Part shown: piece after piece, positions 4,840 through 7,084 of the stretch | Position numbering within the stretch: the stretch's first letter is position 1 | Layout of the letters: each line of letters opens with the position of its first letter | Origin: Methanosarcinales archaeon | GTDB taxonomy: Archaea > Halobacteriota > Methanosarcinia > Methanosarcinales > Methanosarcinaceae | DNA: 7,084 nucleotides | Direction: 5' to 3' | Assembly: GCA_012329085.1 (NCBI GenBank) | Contig: JAAXQB010000044.1 | Span: forward strand, 1 to 7,084 | Program-made: the position numbers and the translations under genes | The notes under the pieces: model-generated | Database searches by the model: none | What the model saw: the letters and a program-made list of their open reading frames with translations, nothing else | Told to the model about the DNA's origin: nothing

Positions 4840-6522
4840 ATGATGATAACGCACGATTCAACAACAACAGGACTTAACGCACTTATCAATGCTTTACAAG
4901 ATAGTGGTGTAGAAAAAATTACGGCAGTTGCAGGCTTTCCTATAACTGATTTGATGAATCAAATTTTAAAAGATGAAAAAGAAATTGCATCATGGATTAC
5001 AAACGAAAAAACAGCATTAGAAATAGTGTTGGGAGCATCTGTATCTGGAAAAAGAGGTGCAGTTATTGTAAAGCATGTAGGAATGAATATTCTATCGGAT
5101 CCTTTAATCACATCTGTAACACATACAATTGGCGCAGGTATTGTAATTATTGTAGGGGATGACCCGGGTGTAATTGCATCTCAAAATGAACAAGATTCAA
5201 GATGGTATGGAAGTATTGCAGAAGCTTGTGTTTTTGACCCATCTACTCCTGCGAATGCATACAAATCAGTTATGCGTGCATTTGATTTATCTGAAGAATT
5301 GAGCTCTCCCGTCATTATACGGATTACAGATAGGCTTCTTAAATCTATTGGTAAAATTGAAAGGCAAAAATTTAATAATAAACGAAAATTTTTTGACAAA
5401 TCTATATGGGAACTTAAAATTCGTGAAAAACATCAACGATTTCATTTGAATGTATATCCACTTCTTATAAAAGAATCAGAAAATAATTTATTTCAAAATT
5501 CTTTAACTTCTTTTAAAGTTGAATATGCTTTTGTTCTTCCAATACGCTCGTTTGTTCCAAACAAACTATCAAAAATCAAAGATTTTTTCATACGCTCGTT
5601 TGTTCCAAACAAACTATCAAAAATCAAAGATTTTTTCATACGCTCGTTTGTTCCAAACGAGCTATTAAAAAAACAAAAAATTCATAAAAATGATCTTGGA
5701 ATAATTTCATCGGGTTTTACCTCAACTCTTGTAAATAAATGTGTATGTGGAACGAATATAGCCCATCTTTCATTGAATATTGTATATCCTTTGCCATTTA
5801 ATATGTTAAGAAATTTTATAAATGCGCATAAAAAAATTCTTATTATAGAAGAAAGTGAATCTGTTATTGAATCTCATCTTTGCATACATAAAAACATATT
5901 TGGTAAAAAAACTGGGCATGTTCCGTATGGATTAATTGAATTAAAAGATATTGAATATGCCATAAATAATATAAATAAGGTGCCTTCCATACAATATAAA
6001 AAACGCGATATTGCAAAACGAAAAAATATTTGCGAAGATTGTCATTTTATGATATTATATCAAATATTGCGAGACATTGATGTGCTTGTGGCGGGAGACC
6101 TTGGCTGTTCTGTGAGAGCTACTCATGCACCGCTCAATGCCATAGATACTGGATATGCACTTGGTTCTGCAATATCAGTCGCATGTGGATTCTCTAAAAA
6201 GGGAATTGCAGTAATAGGAGATTTTGCATTCTCACATTCGGGCATAATTTCACTTATAAATGCAGTTCAAATTAAAGCTAATCTGCTTGTTATTATTCTT
6301 CAAAATGATATTGCTGCCATGACTGGTGGGCAAAATTCTTATGATTTAACAAAAGTTGTGCAAGCAATTACTAATAATGTTTCTATTTTTAATATTGAAA
6401 ACTCTTTGTCATCAAATGAAGTTAAAGAAAAACTATCTAATTTGATTGCACATAATATGGATCAAGTGGGCATTTCAGTAATATGCATTAAGGCTAAATG
6501 TGAAAAACATAAGCGCGATTGA
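4840..6522 (+). CDS. iorA: IorA-like thiamine-diphosphate enzyme lacking the ferredoxin domain
   Basis: A 560-residue member of the indolepyruvate:ferredoxin oxidoreductase alpha family. These enzymes use thiamine diphosphate to decarboxylate 2-oxoacids to acyl-CoA and reduce ferredoxin. Residues 1-175 are the pyrimidine-binding domain, with NEKTALE (likely cofactor-activating Glu56), VKHVGMN (77-83) and SQNEQDSRW (114-122). Residues 285-350 are the middle domain (LGIISSGFTS, YPLP, IIEESE). Residues 396-555 are the cofactor-binding domain, with CEDC (398-401), VAGDLGCS, the metal motif GDFAFSHSG (460-468) through N489, and AMTGGQ. Typical IorA has about 600-650 residues and ends in a domain binding two [4Fe-4S] clusters. 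That domain is absent, and no beta subunit gene is adjacent, so the electron acceptor and substrate are uncertain. Residues 235-276 are a palindromic-element insertion in the linker between the first two domains. The ATG at 4840 is followed by a second at 4843. Confidence 0.9.
   Translation: MMITHDSTTTGLNALINALQDSGVEKITAVAGFPITDLMNQILKDEKEIASWITNEKTALEIVLGASVSGKRGAVIVKHVGMNILSDPLITSVTHTIGAGIVIIVGDDPGVIASQNEQDSRWYGSIAEACVFDPSTPANAYKSVMRAFDLSEELSSPVIIRITDRLLKSIGKIERQKFNNKRKFFDKSIWELKIREKHQRFHLNVYPLLIKESENNLFQNSLTSFKVEYAFVLPIRSFVPNKLSKIKDFFIRSFVPNKLSKIKDFFIRSFVPNELLKKQKIHKNDLGIISSGFTSTLVNKCVCGTNIAHLSLNIVYPLPFNMLRNFINAHKKILIIEESESVIESHLCIHKNIFGKKTGHVPYGLIELKDIEYAINNINKVPSIQYKKRDIAKRKNICEDCHFMILYQILRDIDVLVAGDLGCSVRATHAPLNAIDTGYALGSAISVACGFSKKGIAVIGDFAFSHSGIISLINAVQIKANLLVIILQNDIAAMTGGQNSYDLTKVVQAITNNVSIFNIENSLSSNEVKEKLSNLIAHNMDQVGISVICIKAKCEKHKRD
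5542..5673 (+). repeat. Palindromic element inserted in frame in the IorA-like gene
   Basis: Two complete 48-bp units (5542-5589 and 5590-5637) and a partial third lie inside the coding sequence. Each full unit encodes the 16-residue peptide IRSFVPNKLSKIKDFF, and the third reads IRSFVPNELLKK. The third copy contains a perfect hairpin at 5642-5662 (arms GCTCGTTTG and CAAACGAGC, loop TTC). In the first two, the right arm has two changes. The period is a multiple of three, so the frame is kept. The unit is the reverse complement of the intergenic arrays at 175-263 and 1128-1260, including the linker TATCAAA...GATTTTTTCATACG. Confidence 0.95.
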
Positions 6523-6525
6523 ATA

Positions 6526-6563
6526 TTTTTAAGTATAATGCTACTTTATATTTATGGTAGCAT
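6526..6563 (+). terminator. Possible terminator after the IorA-like gene
   Basis: A short T-run (6526-6530) is followed by a 7-bp inverted repeat, ATGCTAC at 6538-6544 and GTAGCAT at 6557-6563, with a 12-base AT-rich loop. It is suitably placed after the stop at 6522, but the T-run is short and the right arm overlaps the next promoter-like sequence. Confidence 0.3.
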
Positions 6564-6584
6564 ATAATTTTATAAAGTATATGC
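6560..6584 (+). promoter_or_regulatory. TATA-containing near-palindrome upstream of the lipoprotein remnant
   Basis: GCATATA at 6560-6566 and TATATGC at 6578-6584 flank a TTTATAAAG core, giving a nearly symmetrical TATA region. Its centre is about 40 bp before the ATG at 6613, which predicts a leader of about 14 bases. It closely matches the nadX promoter read on the plus strand and the two orphan copies at 4289-4315 and 4589-4615. Confidence 0.5.
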
Positions 6585-6612
6585 AGTAAAAAATTATTAA
6601 ATATATACAACA

Positions 6613-6988
6613 ATGATGAAAAAATACATAAATACAAAAAAATCATCTGTGTTAATGCTATTAATGGGATTAATTATAATTTCATTTACATTAATAAACG
6701 GATGCGTTGAGTAAAAAATTGATTCTACGGAATTAGACTTGTAAAATCAAATAATAAAATACGCTCATTCATTCTGAATGTGCTATTGAAAATATAAATC
6801 CAAAAGAATCATTCGATTTAATTCAAAATAATAAAGGCAATTTAAATTTTGCAATTATTGATGTGCGAACTTCTGATGAATTTTTAGAGAGGCATATAGA
6901 AAATTCAATAAATGTAGATTACAATTCTAATACTTTTAAAATTGAGTTTAATGAACTTGATACATCTAAAAAATATTTTATTCTATTT
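6613..6988 (+). pseudogene. Remnant of an exported rhodanese-like lipoprotein gene
   Basis: The remnant begins with a 33-codon frame (6613-6714) that is a typical lipoprotein signal peptide: basic MMKKYINTKK, a hydrophobic core, then the lipobox-like LINGC with Cys31 as the would-be lipidated residue. It stops two codons later at a TAA. A second in-frame TAA is at 6742. From about 6791, in a different frame, there is a clear N-terminal rhodanese half: INPKESFDLI, FAIIDVRTSDEF, ERHIENSINVD and LDTSKKYFI. Similarity ends near 6988, just before the place where rhodaneses have the active-site Cys loop, so no sulfur-transfer cysteine remains. A palindromic element at 6759-6790 sits between the two parts. 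Intact relatives would be membrane-anchored and act outside the cytoplasmic membrane. I judge it non-functional. A short secreted leader peptide or sequencing errors are less likely alternatives. Confidence 0.72.
6759..6790 (+). repeat. Palindromic element inside the rhodanese remnant
   Basis: ATACGCTCATTCATTCTG and the bases following it match the coding orientation of the family. Arms GCTCATTCA (6763-6771) and TGAATGTGC (6775-6783) enclose TTC, with one mismatch, followed by TATTGAAAAT in place of the usual TATCAAAGAT. It lies exactly between the signal-peptide part and the rhodanese part. Confidence 0.82.
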
Positions 6989-7023
6989 CTGATATATTTG
7001 CCACACAATTTTAAATCAACATA

Positions 7024-7084
7024 TCACAAAATCCTCTTCCCTGCATCCTCTCCAGATTTAGAATTATAAATCTCCTCAACATGA
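7024..7084 (-). CDS. Possible 3' end of a gene entering from the right
   Basis: On the minus strand, from the window edge to a TGA at 7024-7026, one frame reads HVEEIYNSKSGEDAGKRIL then stop. The mixed charged and polar composition looks like real protein, and the local G+C is higher than in the surrounding sequence. The fragment is only 19 residues and I do not recognise the family. It would be convergent with the rhodanese remnant, and the non-rhodanese tail of that plus-strand frame (after 6988) would then be antisense noise. Confidence 0.35.
   Translation of the reverse strand, partial: HVEEIYNSKSGEDAGKRIL

Noticed and set aside
5542..5673. CRISPR-like direct repeats
   Set aside because: The units abut with a fixed 48-bp period, have no unique spacers, lie inside a coding sequence, and no cas gene is nearby. 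The intergenic arrays likewise repeat their linkers.
6613..6863. Readthrough or pyrrolysine recoding joining the signal peptide to the rhodanese part
   Set aside because: The stops in the signal-peptide frame are TAA at 6712 and 6742, not TAG, and the rhodanese half is in a different frame and lacks its active-site loop.

Overview
The window is very AT-rich DNA (roughly 30% G+C by eye) that reads as archaeal, most likely a methanogen-like or ANME-like euryarchaeon. The reasons are TATA-box sequences (TTATATAAA, ATATAAAAG, TTTATAAGTTATA) placed so that transcripts would be leaderless or nearly so, a Shine-Dalgarno site before only one gene, and a gene set typical of such genomes. No rRNA or other taxonomic marker is present, so the assignment is an inference.

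Layout. Positions 1-174 show no gene. 175-411 is a cluster of short palindromes. 503-1084 (+) encodes a class II (fuculose-phosphate type) aldolase. 1128-1318 is a second palindrome array. 1503-2954 (+) encodes a secreted protein with eight calcium-binding thrombospondin type 3 repeats and an acidic tail built from a 12-bp minisatellite. 3191-4009 (-) is L-aspartate dehydrogenase (nadX), the first step of de novo NAD synthesis. 4050-4839 is about 800 bp without a credible gene, holding degenerate palindromes and two copies of a promoter-like sequence exactly 300 bp apart. 4840-6522 (+) is a thiamine-diphosphate enzyme of the indolepyruvate:ferredoxin oxidoreductase alpha family (IorA) that lacks the usual ferredoxin domain. 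6613-6988 (+) is the wreck of a rhodanese-like lipoprotein gene. 7024-7083 (-) may be the 3' end of another gene. The intact genes look like separate transcription units, and I see no pathway linking them.

The most interesting content is a family of small palindromes: 9-bp arms, nearly always around a 3-nt GAA or TTC loop, joined by a TATCAAAGATTTTCTCAT-like linker. It occurs between genes, inside the rhodanese pseudogene, and in frame inside the IorA-like gene, where it adds about 42 residues in an interdomain linker. Stem positions differ between copies with compensating changes. In one orientation the element is open in two frames, and the same peptide (RSFVPN-LSKI) can be read from an intergenic copy. 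This resembles the Rickettsia palindromic elements, apparently in an archaeon.
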